39,983 nucleotides of DNA from JANLQX01 sp031368095 (GCA_031368095.1 JANLQX010000108.1:1-39983); one strand, 5' to 3'; positions 31,310-39,519 are shown, counted from the stretch's first letter. Translations and numbers: made by a program. The notes: generated by a model from the sequence alone, not told the origin.

Positions 31310-33355
31310 GTGAGCAATTCCCGAACCCGCCGACTACACCTCGGAGTCGACACTGGAGGCACGTTCACCGACGCCGCCGTGCTCGACGGCGTCACCCATG
31401 AGGTCCTGGCCACGGCAAAGGCCCTCACCACCAAGGACGACCTGTCCATCGGCGTCATCCGGGCCATCTCGGGGGCCGTGGCGGACCTACCGGAGGGTCT
31501 TGGGTCCGTTGACATCACCCTCGTTTCCGTTTCGACCACGCTGGCCACCAACGCCGTGGTGGAAGGGCACGGCGACCGAGTTGCGGCCGTGTTCATCGGC
31601 TTCGACGACGACATGACGGAGCGGACCGGCGTGGATCGCGGCTTTCCGGACACCCCGATCATTCGGGTGGCCGGTGGACACGATCATGGCGGCAATGAGC
31701 GCACCCCGCTTGATGAGGAGTCACTTCGCCGCGCCTTGGGACTCCTCGATCCATCCGTACGCGCGCTTGCTATCTGCTCAGCATTCGCAACGAGGAACCC
31801 TGAGCACGAGCATCGGGCCCGCGCACTCGCCGAGGAATCAACGGACCGGCCGATCACCATCTCGAGTGAGTTGTCATCGAATCTCGACGCGCCGAGGCGA
31901 GCCCTGACATCTGTCCTGAACGCTCGACTCATCGGACGGGCATACGCGCTCATCGGCTCCGTTCGCGAGGCAATGGCAGACATCGGACTCGACGTTCCCC
32001 TCATGCTCGTCAAAGGCGATGGGACTCGGGCCCTTGCTTCCACGATTGCCACCCGGCCGATTGAGACGGTGTTGTCGGGGCCGGCGGCGAGCATGGTCGG
32101 TGCGGCGTGGCTGAGCGGACTCGACGATTTCATCCTCTCGGATATCGGTGGGACCACCACCGACGTGGGCGTAATGATGAGCGGTCGTCTCGCCCTTCGG
32201 TCCGAGGGCGCCGAGGTCGGCGGGTGGCGGACCATGGTCCCAGCGGGTGATCTTCGAACGATCGGACTCGGCGGCGACTCCGACGTGACCCTCCATGGTC
32301 GAAGCATTGTGATCGGCCCCGGGCGCGTGGTGCCACTCTCCCTCGCGGCGTCGCAGTCTCCCGAGGTCATCGGGCTTTTGGAAGCCGATCTCGCCGACGA
32401 ACGCACGGGAGGTGCTTCACACGGACGGTTCGTCCTCCTGCCGTCGCGTTTGTCGGAGCGACCCGCGGTCGGTCACGGCGAGCTCACCGGCCCGGAATTG
32501 GCGATGCTGCAACGCATTGGCACGCAGGTCCGGTCGATGCGTTCGATACTCGGCTCGTCCCGTGACGCCCGGACCCTCGATGGACTTCGCCACGCGGGCC
32601 TTGTCCAGGTGTCAGCCTTCACGCCGACCGACGCCGCCCACGTGCTTCACCGCCAGGCCACGTTCGATCGCCCCGCCGCCGTGCTGGGGGCCCGTCTGCT
32701 CGCCCGGTTTCGCGACATGGCGCGCCCGAGCGACGACGACGTTCACGCTCTGGCGACCGACGTCTGGAGGGAGACGGTTCGGGCATCGTGTCGGACAGTG
32801 CTCGACGCGGCCTTCGCCGCCGGTCCCCTCGGAACAACCGATTCGCTGGCTTCCCCGTTGATCGAGTCGATCTGTCGGGGCGAACCGCAAACCGGTCTCG
32901 TACATGTGCATATGACACCGACGGTTCCGATTGTCGCGGTCGGTGGTCCGGCCCCCGTGTTCTACGACGAGGTGGCGCAACGGCTTGGAACTGAGGTTGT
33001 CTATCCGCCGCATTGGCGCGTCGCAAATGCCGTCGGTGCCGCCACGGGAGTGATCAGTGCCACCGTTGTCGTTGTTGTGGAGTCGATCAGCGATGGAGAT
33101 TGGGGAGTGCATGGCCCGACCCGCGAGCGGTACGGCCATCCTGGTGAGGCGGTGTCTCGGGCTCGGTCGATGGCGACCGACGAAGCATTGCGGCTCGTGG
33201 CCGAGCGAGGTGGCACAGCTCCGCTGCTGACCGTCACCGTGAAGCGCATCGTTCTTCCCGGTTTTGACCCCGAGGGCGACATGGGGCTTCTCAGCGCCGA
33301 GGTGCGGGCGGAGGCGTCCGGCTCGCCCGCTGTCTCCAACGCAACGGTCAGCTGA
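31310..33355 (+). CDS. Hydantoinase/oxoprolinase family protein, HyuA-type
   Basis: 681 aa, the usual HyuA length. The N-terminal actin-like ATP-binding segment is LHLGVDTGGTFTDAAVLDG; further motifs are VSVSTTLATNAVVEG, LILSDIGGTTTDVGVM-like DFILSDIGGTTTDVGVM, and the late VANAVGAATGVISA. Such proteins hydrolyse N-methylhydantoin or 5-oxoproline with ATP, usually with a HyuB partner; none is next to it. N-methylhydantoin hydrolysis would lead toward sarcosine and suit the methylated-amine theme, but this is only an inference. The GTG at 31310 is chosen since it precedes the family's first strand. It overlaps the convergent enolase-superfamily gene by 8 bp. Confidence 0.85.
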   Translation: MSNSRTRRLHLGVDTGGTFTDAAVLDGVTHEVLATAKALTTKDDLSIGVIRAISGAVADLPEGLGSVDITLVSVSTTLATNAVVEGHGDRVAAVFIGFDDDMTERTGVDRGFPDTPIIRVAGGHDHGGNERTPLDEESLRRALGLLDPSVRALAICSAFATRNPEHEHRARALAEESTDRPITISSELSSNLDAPRRALTSVLNARLIGRAYALIGSVREAMADIGLDVPLMLVKGDGTRALASTIATRPIETVLSGPAASMVGAAWLSGLDDFILSDIGGTTTDVGVMMSGRLALRSEGAEVGGWRTMVPAGDLRTIGLGGDSDVTLHGRSIVIGPGRVVPLSLAASQSPEVIGLLEADLADERTGGASHGRFVLLPSRLSERPAVGHGELTGPELAMLQRIGTQVRSMRSILGSSRDARTLDGLRHAGLVQVSAFTPTDAAHVLHRQATFDRPAAVLGARLLARFRDMARPSDDDVHALATDVWRETVRASCRTVLDAAFAAGPLGTTDSLASPLIESICRGEPQTGLVHVHMTPTVPIVAVGGPAPVFYDEVAQRLGTEVVYPPHWRVANAVGAATGVISATVVVVVESISDGDWGVHGPTRERYGHPGEAVSRARSMATDEALRLVAERGGTAPLLTVTVKRIVLPGFDPEGDMGLLSAEVRAEASGSPAVSNATVS

Positions 33356-34457
33356 TTCGGTACTGCTCCAGCGCGTTGAAGTCGGGCTCCACGCCGAAAC
33401 CGGGACCCTCGGGTGGTCGAATCGTCCCGTCGGCGGCGATCAGCACCGGGGCAGACAGCAGCCAGTCACGACGGTCGGGCAGCCAGGAAGGATCGTCGTA
33501 GGGAACCTCGACAAAGGGCACGTTCGAATATCCAAGTGCTGCGTGCAGATTGATCACGAGGCCGAAGCCGTTCGACCACGTGTGCGGCGACCACGACCGA
33601 CCGCAGAGCTCGGCCATGGCGGCGATGCGACGACAGCCCCCGATACCTCCGGTGAGCACCACGTCGGGTTGCAGCACATCGATGCCCCCGCGAAGAATCA
33701 GGTCGCGGGCCTCAGCCAAATTGCGGACCATCTCTCCCCCGGCCAACCGGAGATCCGTACGCGCACGTAGCGTTGCCCAACCGTCGACATTCCAGGTGTC
33801 GAGCGGCTCCTCGAACCAGTAGACGCCAAGCTTCTCGAGTTCGCGTGCACATTGAATCGCCGTGGCTACGTCCCAGCGGGGTGATGTGTCACCTTCCATT
33901 CGCCATCCCTGGTTGGCGTCGACCATCAACTCGAAACGAGGACCCACCGCATCTCGCACCTGGTGAAGTACCGCCAGGTCGTCGCGCCAGTCAGCGTGAT
34001 GGAAACGGATCTTCATCGCCCCGACCCCGGCCGCCTGCAAGAGCAGTGCCCGCCGCACCCGCTCGTCGACCGAGGCTAACTCGCCGGACGAAACGTAGGC
34101 CCGCAGGGACTCGTTACGGCCACCGAGCAGCTTCCAAACCGGGAGGCCGGCGGCCTTCCCGGCAATGTCCCAGACTGCGCACTCAAGCACCCAGGGACGC
34201 GACCGATGAAAGTCCACCGTTTCACACACCTGACGAACAACCTCGGTCCGCAATGGGTCCAGCCCAACGAGGTGCTTGGCCAGAACTTCGACATCGGGCA
34301 GCGTGTCGCCCGATGCGTAGCCCGTGAGTCCCTCATCAGTATGCACACTGATGATCTCAGCATGTTGCTCCGTCCGAGGGATGGGATCCCAAGCCGCCCG
34401 AAACGGTGGGTCGAGTGGATAGCGATAGCGCTTCACGGAGATAGCGGAGATCTTCAA
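33348..34457 (-). CDS. Mandelate racemase/muconate-lactonizing enzyme family (enolase superfamily) protein
   Basis: 369 aa, likely from TTG 34457 (GTG 34436 is an alternative). The C-terminal barrel has the metal ligands in LMVDANQGW (Asp), YWFEEPLDTWNV (Glu) and RLAGGEMVRNLAEARDL (Glu). A general-base His is in WSPHTWSNGFGL, and the first base region is AMKIRFHHADWRDD. The N-terminal capping domain is YRYPLDPPFRAAWDPIPRTEQHAEIISVHTDEGLTGYA. Members dehydrate sugar acids or racemise acids and amino acids. The reaction here is unknown. Confidence 0.88.
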   Translation of the reverse strand: MKISAISVKRYRYPLDPPFRAAWDPIPRTEQHAEIISVHTDEGLTGYASGDTLPDVEVLAKHLVGLDPLRTEVVRQVCETVDFHRSRPWVLECAVWDIAGKAAGLPVWKLLGGRNESLRAYVSSGELASVDERVRRALLLQAAGVGAMKIRFHHADWRDDLAVLHQVRDAVGPRFELMVDANQGWRMEGDTSPRWDVATAIQCARELEKLGVYWFEEPLDTWNVDGWATLRARTDLRLAGGEMVRNLAEARDLILRGGIDVLQPDVVLTGGIGGCRRIAAMAELCGRSWSPHTWSNGFGLVINLHAALGYSNVPFVEVPYDDPSWLPDRRDWLLSAPVLIAADGTIRPPEGPGFGVEPDFNALEQYRIS

Positions 34458-34504
34458 TGCGCAGCCGTTCGGTCGGTGGACCTGCGACGATAGCGAAGCC
34501 CACT

Positions 34505-35122
34505 ATGACCGCCGACCCGTCTCCGACCGCCCAGCGGATTCTCGTCATTGCCTGTGGCGCGCTTGTTCGCGAGTTGCGAGTGGTCCTCGGACAACTCGGC
34601 TCAGACACCGTCGAGGTGGAGACGATGTACCTGCCGGCCAACCTTCACAACCGTCCGGAGCAGATTCCGGGCCGGGTCCGGGCGATCATCGACGCGCGTT
34701 CGCACGAGTTCGACCGTGTGCTGGTGGGATACGCCGACTGCGGAACGGGAGGTCTCCTCGACACCGCCCTCGAAGGCACCGATGCGGTCAGGATTCCCGG
34801 CGCGCACTGCTACGAGTTCTTCGCCGGCGCCGACGTCTTTGCCGCATGGCACGAGGAGGAGCTCGGAACCTTCTACCTCACCGACTTCCTCGTCCGAAAC
34901 TTCGAGGCGCTCGTCATCAGCGGCCTCGGCCTGGACCGTCACCCCGAACTGCGCGACATGTACTTCGGGAACTATCGACGCGTGTTGCTCCTCACCCAGA
35001 GCAACGACCCCGAACTGATCCCGCTCGGTCGGGCTGCGGCCGCACGGCTCGGCCTGGACTTCGAGCACCACCACGTCGGACTCGGACCATTTGCGAACGC
35101 GATCGACGGGATGGCGCACTAG
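34505..35122 (+). CDS. DUF1638 family protein
   Basis: 205 aa from ATG 34505; an in-frame ATG at 34457 is possible but would place the start on top of the divergent enolase-family start codon. Recognisable family segments are ILVIACGALVRELRVVL, YLPANLHNRPEQIPGRVRAIID, VLVGYADCGTGGLLD, RIPGAHCYEFFAG and GTFYLTDFLVRNFEALVI. Conserved Cys and His residues suggest a metal or cofactor site. I recall this family near corrinoid-dependent methyltransferases of methylated amines, a link that fits the surroundings but is not proof. Biochemical function is not known to me. Confidence 0.75.
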   Translation: MTADPSPTAQRILVIACGALVRELRVVLGQLGSDTVEVETMYLPANLHNRPEQIPGRVRAIIDARSHEFDRVLVGYADCGTGGLLDTALEGTDAVRIPGAHCYEFFAGADVFAAWHEEELGTFYLTDFLVRNFEALVISGLGLDRHPELRDMYFGNYRRVLLLTQSNDPELIPLGRAAAARLGLDFEHHHVGLGPFANAIDGMAH

Positions 35123-35163
35123 CGGAGATGCGTTCCGGCGCAGAGCCGGGTTACGTTCGACCC

Positions 35164-36162
35164 ATGACCTTCTCCTCGGCCAACGACGCCGCGTACGGCA
35201 TCCGGCGCCAGCGCATCGCAACGAACGGCATCGAGCTCGATGTCCTCGAATCCGGACCGAACGACGGACCGCTCATTGTGTTCGCTCACGGCTTCCCTGA
35301 GTCGGCCTGGTCATGGCGACATCAGCTCAAGGCCATGGGTGACGCCGGCTGGCACGCCATCGCGCCGGACCAGCGGGGTTACGGACGGTCGAGCAAGCCG
35401 AGCGAGGTCGAGGCGTATTCGACCGACCACCTCGGCGGTGACCTGCTCGGTCTCGTTGACCATTTCTCCGGACCCGGCGCCTCGGCGGTTTTTGTTGGCC
35501 ACGACTGGGGTTCGTTCCTGGTGTGGGACCTCGCCCGTGAGCATCCTGGCCGGGTGCGGGCCCTCGTCAATATGAGCGTGCCGTTCGTCGACTGGCCGGC
35601 CAAACCTACGGGCATCTTCAAGGCGATCCATGGAGACAACTTCTTCTACATCCTCTACTTCCAGGAGGTCGGAGTGGCCGAGGCGGAACTCGATCCAAAT
35701 GTCGAGCGATGTCTCAAGGGCATTCTGTGGGTGGCCTCGGGCGACGGGTATCCCGCCGCAAGGTCTGAACCGCGTAAGGCGGCAGGGACCGGGTTCCTCG
35801 ACGCCATGGCCACCGTTCCCCCCGGCCCGCTCCCCGCGTGGTGCACCGATGACGATCTCGCGCTCTACGTCGACTCGTTCGAAGCAAGCGGATTTTTCGG
35901 CCCGGTCAGTTGGTACCGTAACCTCGACCGGAACAATGCGCGCGTACAATCTTCGCCCATATCGGCGATGACGATGCCCTGTTGGTTCATCGGCGGCAGC
36001 AGGGACCTCGTCATTGCCAACGACCCGAACTTCGAAGATCGCAACCGTCTCGTGCCTGGCTACCGCGGCATGACGATCATCGACGGCGCCGGTCACTGGA
36101 CCCAGCAGGAGCGCCCCGTCGAGGTCAACGCCGCTCTCCTCGGCTACCTCGCCGAGCTGTAG
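35164..36162 (+). CDS. Alpha/beta hydrolase, epoxide-hydrolase-like
   Basis: 332 aa from ATG 35164. The oxyanion-hole motif is HGFPES (residues 42-47), the nucleophile Asp114 is in VGHDWGSFLVWD, and the catalytic His is in GAGHWTQQERP near the C-terminus. An Asp nucleophile and the large cap region (WYRNLDRN with a Tyr that could protonate the epoxide) point to soluble epoxide hydrolases or fluoroacetate-dehalogenase relatives. The cytosolic enzyme would open epoxides to diols; the natural substrate is unknown. A -10-like TACGTT just before the start suggests an independent, possibly leaderless transcript. Confidence 0.87.
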   Translation: MTFSSANDAAYGIRRQRIATNGIELDVLESGPNDGPLIVFAHGFPESAWSWRHQLKAMGDAGWHAIAPDQRGYGRSSKPSEVEAYSTDHLGGDLLGLVDHFSGPGASAVFVGHDWGSFLVWDLAREHPGRVRALVNMSVPFVDWPAKPTGIFKAIHGDNFFYILYFQEVGVAEAELDPNVERCLKGILWVASGDGYPAARSEPRKAAGTGFLDAMATVPPGPLPAWCTDDDLALYVDSFEASGFFGPVSWYRNLDRNNARVQSSPISAMTMPCWFIGGSRDLVIANDPNFEDRNRLVPGYRGMTIIDGAGHWTQQERPVEVNAALLGYLAEL

Positions 36163-36183
36163 GCGCGCCCGCTGGGCGCAAGC

Positions 36184-36286
36184 GCATCCCACATCGGCGC
36201 AAACGGCATCCCAGATACGGGAAAACGGGTCGACACACAGGCGAAAATGGGCGATCTGGGATGGGGAAACGCCCGGTCTGGGATGG
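36184..36286. repeat. Four 22-bp repeats in dyad arrangement between convergent genes
   Basis: Two head-to-tail 22-bp units on the plus strand (36184-36205, 36206-36227; both begin GCATCCCA) face two units on the minus strand (36264-36243 and 36286-36265; both begin CCATCCCAGA) across a 15-bp spacer. Each unit is CATCCCA followed by a GC stretch and an A-run/T-run. CATCCCAGAT at 36207 and its complement ATCTGGGATG at 36254 can pair, so the whole block can fold into a long hairpin. It fills most of the 150-bp gap between the convergent hydrolase and methyltransferase genes and may end transcription from both sides. Confidence 0.7.
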
Positions 36287-36312
36287 CGGAAGCGCGCCAG
36301 CCGGGCCAGATG

Positions 36313-37317
36313 TCAGCTTTCGTGGCGACGGCCGCGGGTGCGAGTGCTGATGGCCGCTCCCGGCAGCGAGTTCACCATGGGGCCGATCTGCGCCACGATC
36401 TCGTCGACCGTCGGACGCGCCTGCGGGGCGTACGAGTCGATGGCCACCCGCATCGCCGCGAGATGGTCGGGCGAGGTGCCGCAGCAGCCGCCGATGATCG
36501 AGGCGCCGCCGGCGATTGCTAAGCGCGCGTAGTCGGCCATCAGTTCTGGTGTTCCTGAATACACCGCTTCGGTGCCGACGAACTTTGGAATGCCACAGTT
36601 ACCCTTGAGGATGAAGGTCTGCTCGGGCGAGCTTTCCGACATATAGAGCAGCGACACGAGGATGTCCGACGCGCCCACGCCGCAGTTCGACCCCATGCCG
36701 AGCGGCGGGACCGAGAGACCTTCGAACAGGCCGGCAAGTTCGCTCGGGAGCACGCCCATCATCGTTCGACCGGCGGTGTCAAAGGAGACCGTGGCGGTAT
36801 ACGGCATCCCGGCGTTGATGGCCGCCTGCGCCGCGGCACGGACTTCCTCAACCGCGGACATCGTCTCGATCCAGATCACGTCGACGCCTCCGTCGCGCAG
36901 GCCCTCGATCTGCTCCTGGAATGACGCAACGGCGATGTCCGGCGTGAGCGCCCCGAGAGGATCAAACAACTCCCCCGTTGGACCGACGGAACCGGCCACA
37001 ACTACAGGACGGTCGGCCTCGTCGGCCACTTCCCGAGCGAGACGAGCGGCGAGCATCGCCAACTCGCGAACACGGTCCTGGGCTTTATGCAGCTTGAGAC
37101 GCTGGGCGGTGCCGCCGAAGCTGTTCGTCAAAATGACGTCAGAACCGGCGGCAATGAAGTCTCGGTAGAGACCCTGGACCCGGTCGGGGTGATCGATATT
37201 CCAGAACTCCGGCGGCTCCCCTGACGTCAGACCCATTTGGAAGTAGTTCGTGCCCGTCGCCCCGTCGGCGAGAAGGGGTTTGCCGAGGGCGAGAAGGTCA
37301 GCGAGAGAAGAACGCAC
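36313..37317 (-). CDS. bmt: Betaine-homocysteine S-methyltransferase (BHMT-type)
   Basis: 334 aa from GTG 37317; a longer frame to 37386 would overlap the TetR gene. The homocysteine S-methyltransferase domain shows LLADGATGTNYFQMGL near the N-terminus, DVILTNSFGG, VVVAGSVGPTGELF and VSFDTAGRTMMGVLP. Zinc ligands are the Cys in MGSNCGVGASD and the pair in GGCCGTSPDHLAAM. The DGATGTNYFQMGLTSGEPPEFWN segment resembles the bacterial BHMT group of rhizobia as I remember it. It would transfer a methyl from glycine betaine to homocysteine, giving dimethylglycine and methionine. S-methylmethionine or dimethylsulfoniopropionate as methyl donor is also possible. Confidence 0.83.
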   Translation of the reverse strand: MRSSLADLLALGKPLLADGATGTNYFQMGLTSGEPPEFWNIDHPDRVQGLYRDFIAAGSDVILTNSFGGTAQRLKLHKAQDRVRELAMLAARLAREVADEADRPVVVAGSVGPTGELFDPLGALTPDIAVASFQEQIEGLRDGGVDVIWIETMSAVEEVRAAAQAAINAGMPYTATVSFDTAGRTMMGVLPSELAGLFEGLSVPPLGMGSNCGVGASDILVSLLYMSESSPEQTFILKGNCGIPKFVGTEAVYSGTPELMADYARLAIAGGASIIGGCCGTSPDHLAAMRVAIDSYAPQARPTVDEIVAQIGPMVNSLPGAAISTRTRGRRHES

Positions 37318-37343
37318 GTCCCATTCTCGCCTATTGGCATCGG

Positions 37344-37931
37344 TCAGCGTGTCGAGCCGACCAGCTGCGCGATTGCCAACTCCCAACGACGATCACACGA
37401 TGCCCGAGAGCGACCCAGCCAGCCGGCGGCCTCCTGCAGCGCCAGACCCTGAACGGTCGCGAGGGCAACATGGGCGGCGTCGACCGGGTCGGCATTGATG
37501 GCCCCGGACGCAACGCACCGACGCACCACGCGGAGCAACACTCGGCGACTCGTGTCGGCGGCGGCAATGTCGGACGGTGTGGGCTGGAAGTCGGCGAACG
37601 GCTCTGTGAACATGACCTTGGTCAGGCCCGGATGAGCACGGGCGAACGCTCGATAGGAACGGACCAGGGCGGCAAGGTCGGCCCGCGCGTCGGGGGTCAC
37701 GGCGACCGTCGCCAGCGCAGCGGCCAGTTGACGGAACCCAACGAAGAAGAGCTCGCGGACGAGCCCGGCCTTGTCTCCGAACAACTCGTAGATCGCGGGA
37801 ACCGACGTGCCGGCATCATCGGCGACGTGCTTGGTCGTGAACCCCTGCACCCCACGTTGGGCCAGCGTCGTCTGGGCGGCGACAATCACTCGATCACGCA
37901 GTTCGGGTGTGCGCTGTCGTGGACGTCCCAC
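37344..37931 (-). CDS. TetR-family transcriptional regulator
   Basis: 195 aa from GTG 37931, 5 bp after the crotonase stop. The DNA-binding region near the N-terminus is RVIVAAQTTLAQRGVQGFTTKHVADDAGTSVPAIYELFGDKAGLVRELF. The rest is a helical ligand domain of the TetR_C class. It lies in the same direction between the crotonase and the methyltransferase gene, 26 bp from the latter, so it may be autoregulatory for this short operon; the effector could be an acyl-CoA, by analogy with its neighbour. Confidence 0.9.
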   Translation of the reverse strand: MGRPRQRTPELRDRVIVAAQTTLAQRGVQGFTTKHVADDAGTSVPAIYELFGDKAGLVRELFFVGFRQLAAALATVAVTPDARADLAALVRSYRAFARAHPGLTKVMFTEPFADFQPTPSDIAAADTSRRVLLRVVRRCVASGAINADPVDAAHVALATVQGLALQEAAGWLGRSRASCDRRWELAIAQLVGSTR

Positions 37932-37936
37932 GACAG

Positions 37937-38626
37937 CTACTGGGCGAGCGGGTAGTCGTGCTCGATCCCGGCGCGGACGGTGGCAATCAACTCGCTCCGC
38001 ATCAGACGCTTCGTGCCCTGGTACGCACGACGATCGAGCGCCGCCAGTCGGGTGGCCACGTCGGTGGCGTGTTCGACTGTTCGTTCCGCACTAACTACCT
38101 CGTCGAGAAAGCCAGCCGTGACCGCTCCCTCGGGAGTGAAGATCTCGGCAAGGGCAATCGCTCGCGTCTGCGCAGCCGATGCCAGCCGGTTTTGCAAGAT
38201 CGCCAGTGCAGGTGTCGGCATGGTCAGTCCGATGGCAACTTCATTGGCGCCGATCTTGAACGCACCCTCGGCACCAACGCGGTAGTCGGCGGCGCAGAGC
38301 AGGAACGAAGCCATCGCCAGACCATGGCCAGTACAGGCCGCCACGACCGGAGCCGGGAAGTCGAGCAGACGGGCAGCAAGCTCAAACCCACCGCGGAGCA
38401 TGCCAATCGTTTCGTTGTCGAGTCGCTTCAGCACTTCGAGATCGAACCCGGCGGAGAACATCCGCGCACGACCAGCGAGAACGAGCACGACCTCCTCTGC
38501 TTCCGCCTGATCGAGCGCCTCGTTCACGGCCAGCACCATGCGAGGGGACATCACGTTCGCCTTCCCGTCATCCATCGTGACGGTGCCGATGGCCCCGGTG
38601 CGTTCGTAGGTGACGATGTCGCTCAT
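37937..38626 (-). CDS. Enoyl-CoA hydratase/isomerase (crotonase family)
   Basis: 229 aa, short for a crotonase (usually ~255). GAAGG lies 8 bases before ATG 38626. Family segments are RTGAIGTVTMDDGKANVMSPRM, GRARMFSAGFDLEVL (first oxyanion loop) and CTGHGLAMASFLLCAADYRVGAEGAFKIGANEVAIGL. The second catalytic loop lacks the usual GGG (here HGLAMAS) and the glutamates of typical hydratases are not obvious, so isomerase or thioesterase activity is equally possible. It is cotranscribed with the TetR gene. Confidence 0.85.
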   Translation of the reverse strand: MSDIVTYERTGAIGTVTMDDGKANVMSPRMVLAVNEALDQAEAEEVVLVLAGRARMFSAGFDLEVLKRLDNETIGMLRGGFELAARLLDFPAPVVAACTGHGLAMASFLLCAADYRVGAEGAFKIGANEVAIGLTMPTPALAILQNRLASAAQTRAIALAEIFTPEGAVTAGFLDEVVSAERTVEHATDVATRLAALDRRAYQGTKRLMRSELIATVRAGIEHDYPLAQ

Positions 38627-38665
38627 GCGAATACCTTCATTTCGTAGCGGACTTTCGAAATCACA

Positions 38666-39160
38666 CTACAGAACTTGCCTTTGATTCGACAAAGCCAATA
38701 GCGCGCTCTCGTTCTCGCGTTGGTTGCGCACCACGATCAACTCGGCTGATGGTGCGTGCTCAGCGACCGCCGCAAGGATCCGGGGGCGATACACCCGACG
38801 CCACGTAAGGAGCCAGCGCCAAAAGTCGCGTCCCTCTCGTGATCTACGAACTGCCCGCCAGGCACACACGCGAGTTGGTAGGTCGAAGAGCACCACGGCA
38901 TCGGCGAAGGCCAAACGTGTGTCGAGCACGTCGTAGGGGCCAAGGTCGCCATCGAGAATCCACGAAGGCTGATCGGCCAGCGACGTCTGGACCGCCCGCC
39001 ACTCGTCGGGTGGCTTCGGCTGGAGATCAGCCGACCAAAACTCTGCGTCGAGCTCCGTTCGGGGAAGTCCGGCCAACTCGGCCAGTAACCGAGCGAACGT
39101 TGATTTCCCCGAGCCGCCATTGCCGAGAACGACGATGCGTTGGTGCTCCCGGACGCTCAT
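38666..39160 (-). CDS. P-loop NTPase, adenylate-kinase/shikimate-kinase-like
   Basis: 164 aa from ATG 39160, overlapping the DksA-like stop (ATGA); an upstream in-frame start would run across that gene. Walker A is GNGGSGKSTFARLLAELAG. The FLAR-type adenylate-kinase relative is suggested by LPRTELDAEFWSADL, WILDGDLGPYDVLDTRLAFADAVVLFDLPTRVCAWRAVRRS and the C-terminal RNQRE. Related proteins (AAA_17/topology-modulation group) bind nucleotides; the phosphate acceptor is unknown. Confidence 0.85.
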   Translation of the reverse strand: MSVREHQRIVVLGNGGSGKSTFARLLAELAGLPRTELDAEFWSADLQPKPPDEWRAVQTSLADQPSWILDGDLGPYDVLDTRLAFADAVVLFDLPTRVCAWRAVRRSREGRDFWRWLLTWRRVYRPRILAAVAEHAPSAELIVVRNQRENESALLALSNQRQVL

Positions 39161-39519
39161 CGACCGAGTTGGTGCTTTCGAGGCGAGGCACAGGCCATGC
39201 ACGACGTGGCCGCGGGCTGCACCGCGAGGCGTTCGTCCCCGATCGGCTGGCCACAACCCTGACAGTTGCCGTAGGAGCCGTCGTGAACCCGAGCGAGGGC
39301 GAGTTCCAGTTCGGCCACATTGGCGCGAGTCATGCTGATCACGGCATCGACCTGTGCTCGTTCGAAAGCGATGGTCGCGCCTTCCGGATCGTGCTCATCG
39401 TCGGTCGCCACTTCTTTCGATGCTTCGACCACGGCATTGAAGTCACCCGTCAGTCTGGTGATCTGCCGCACGGCACGAGCATGTTCGTCGCGCAGCCGCG
39501 CCTCATGATGATTGAACAT
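39157..39519 (-). CDS. DksA/TraR-family zinc-finger protein
   Basis: 120 aa from ATG 39519 with GAGG upstream. The N-terminal half is a coiled-coil-like helical pair (RLRDEHARAVRQITRL; ATIAFERAQVDAVISMTRANVAELELALARV). The C-terminus is a four-cysteine zinc finger: GNCQGCGQPIGDERLAVQPAATSCMAC. DksA-like proteins bind the RNA polymerase secondary channel or act as general stress modulators. The conserved Asp pair of true DksA at the coil tip is not evident, so this may be the RbpA-unrelated TraR-like type found in actinobacteria. Confidence 0.88.
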   Translation of the reverse strand: MFNHHEARLRDEHARAVRQITRLTGDFNAVVEASKEVATDDEHDPEGATIAFERAQVDAVISMTRANVAELELALARVHDGSYGNCQGCGQPIGDERLAVQPAATSCMACASPRKHQLGR

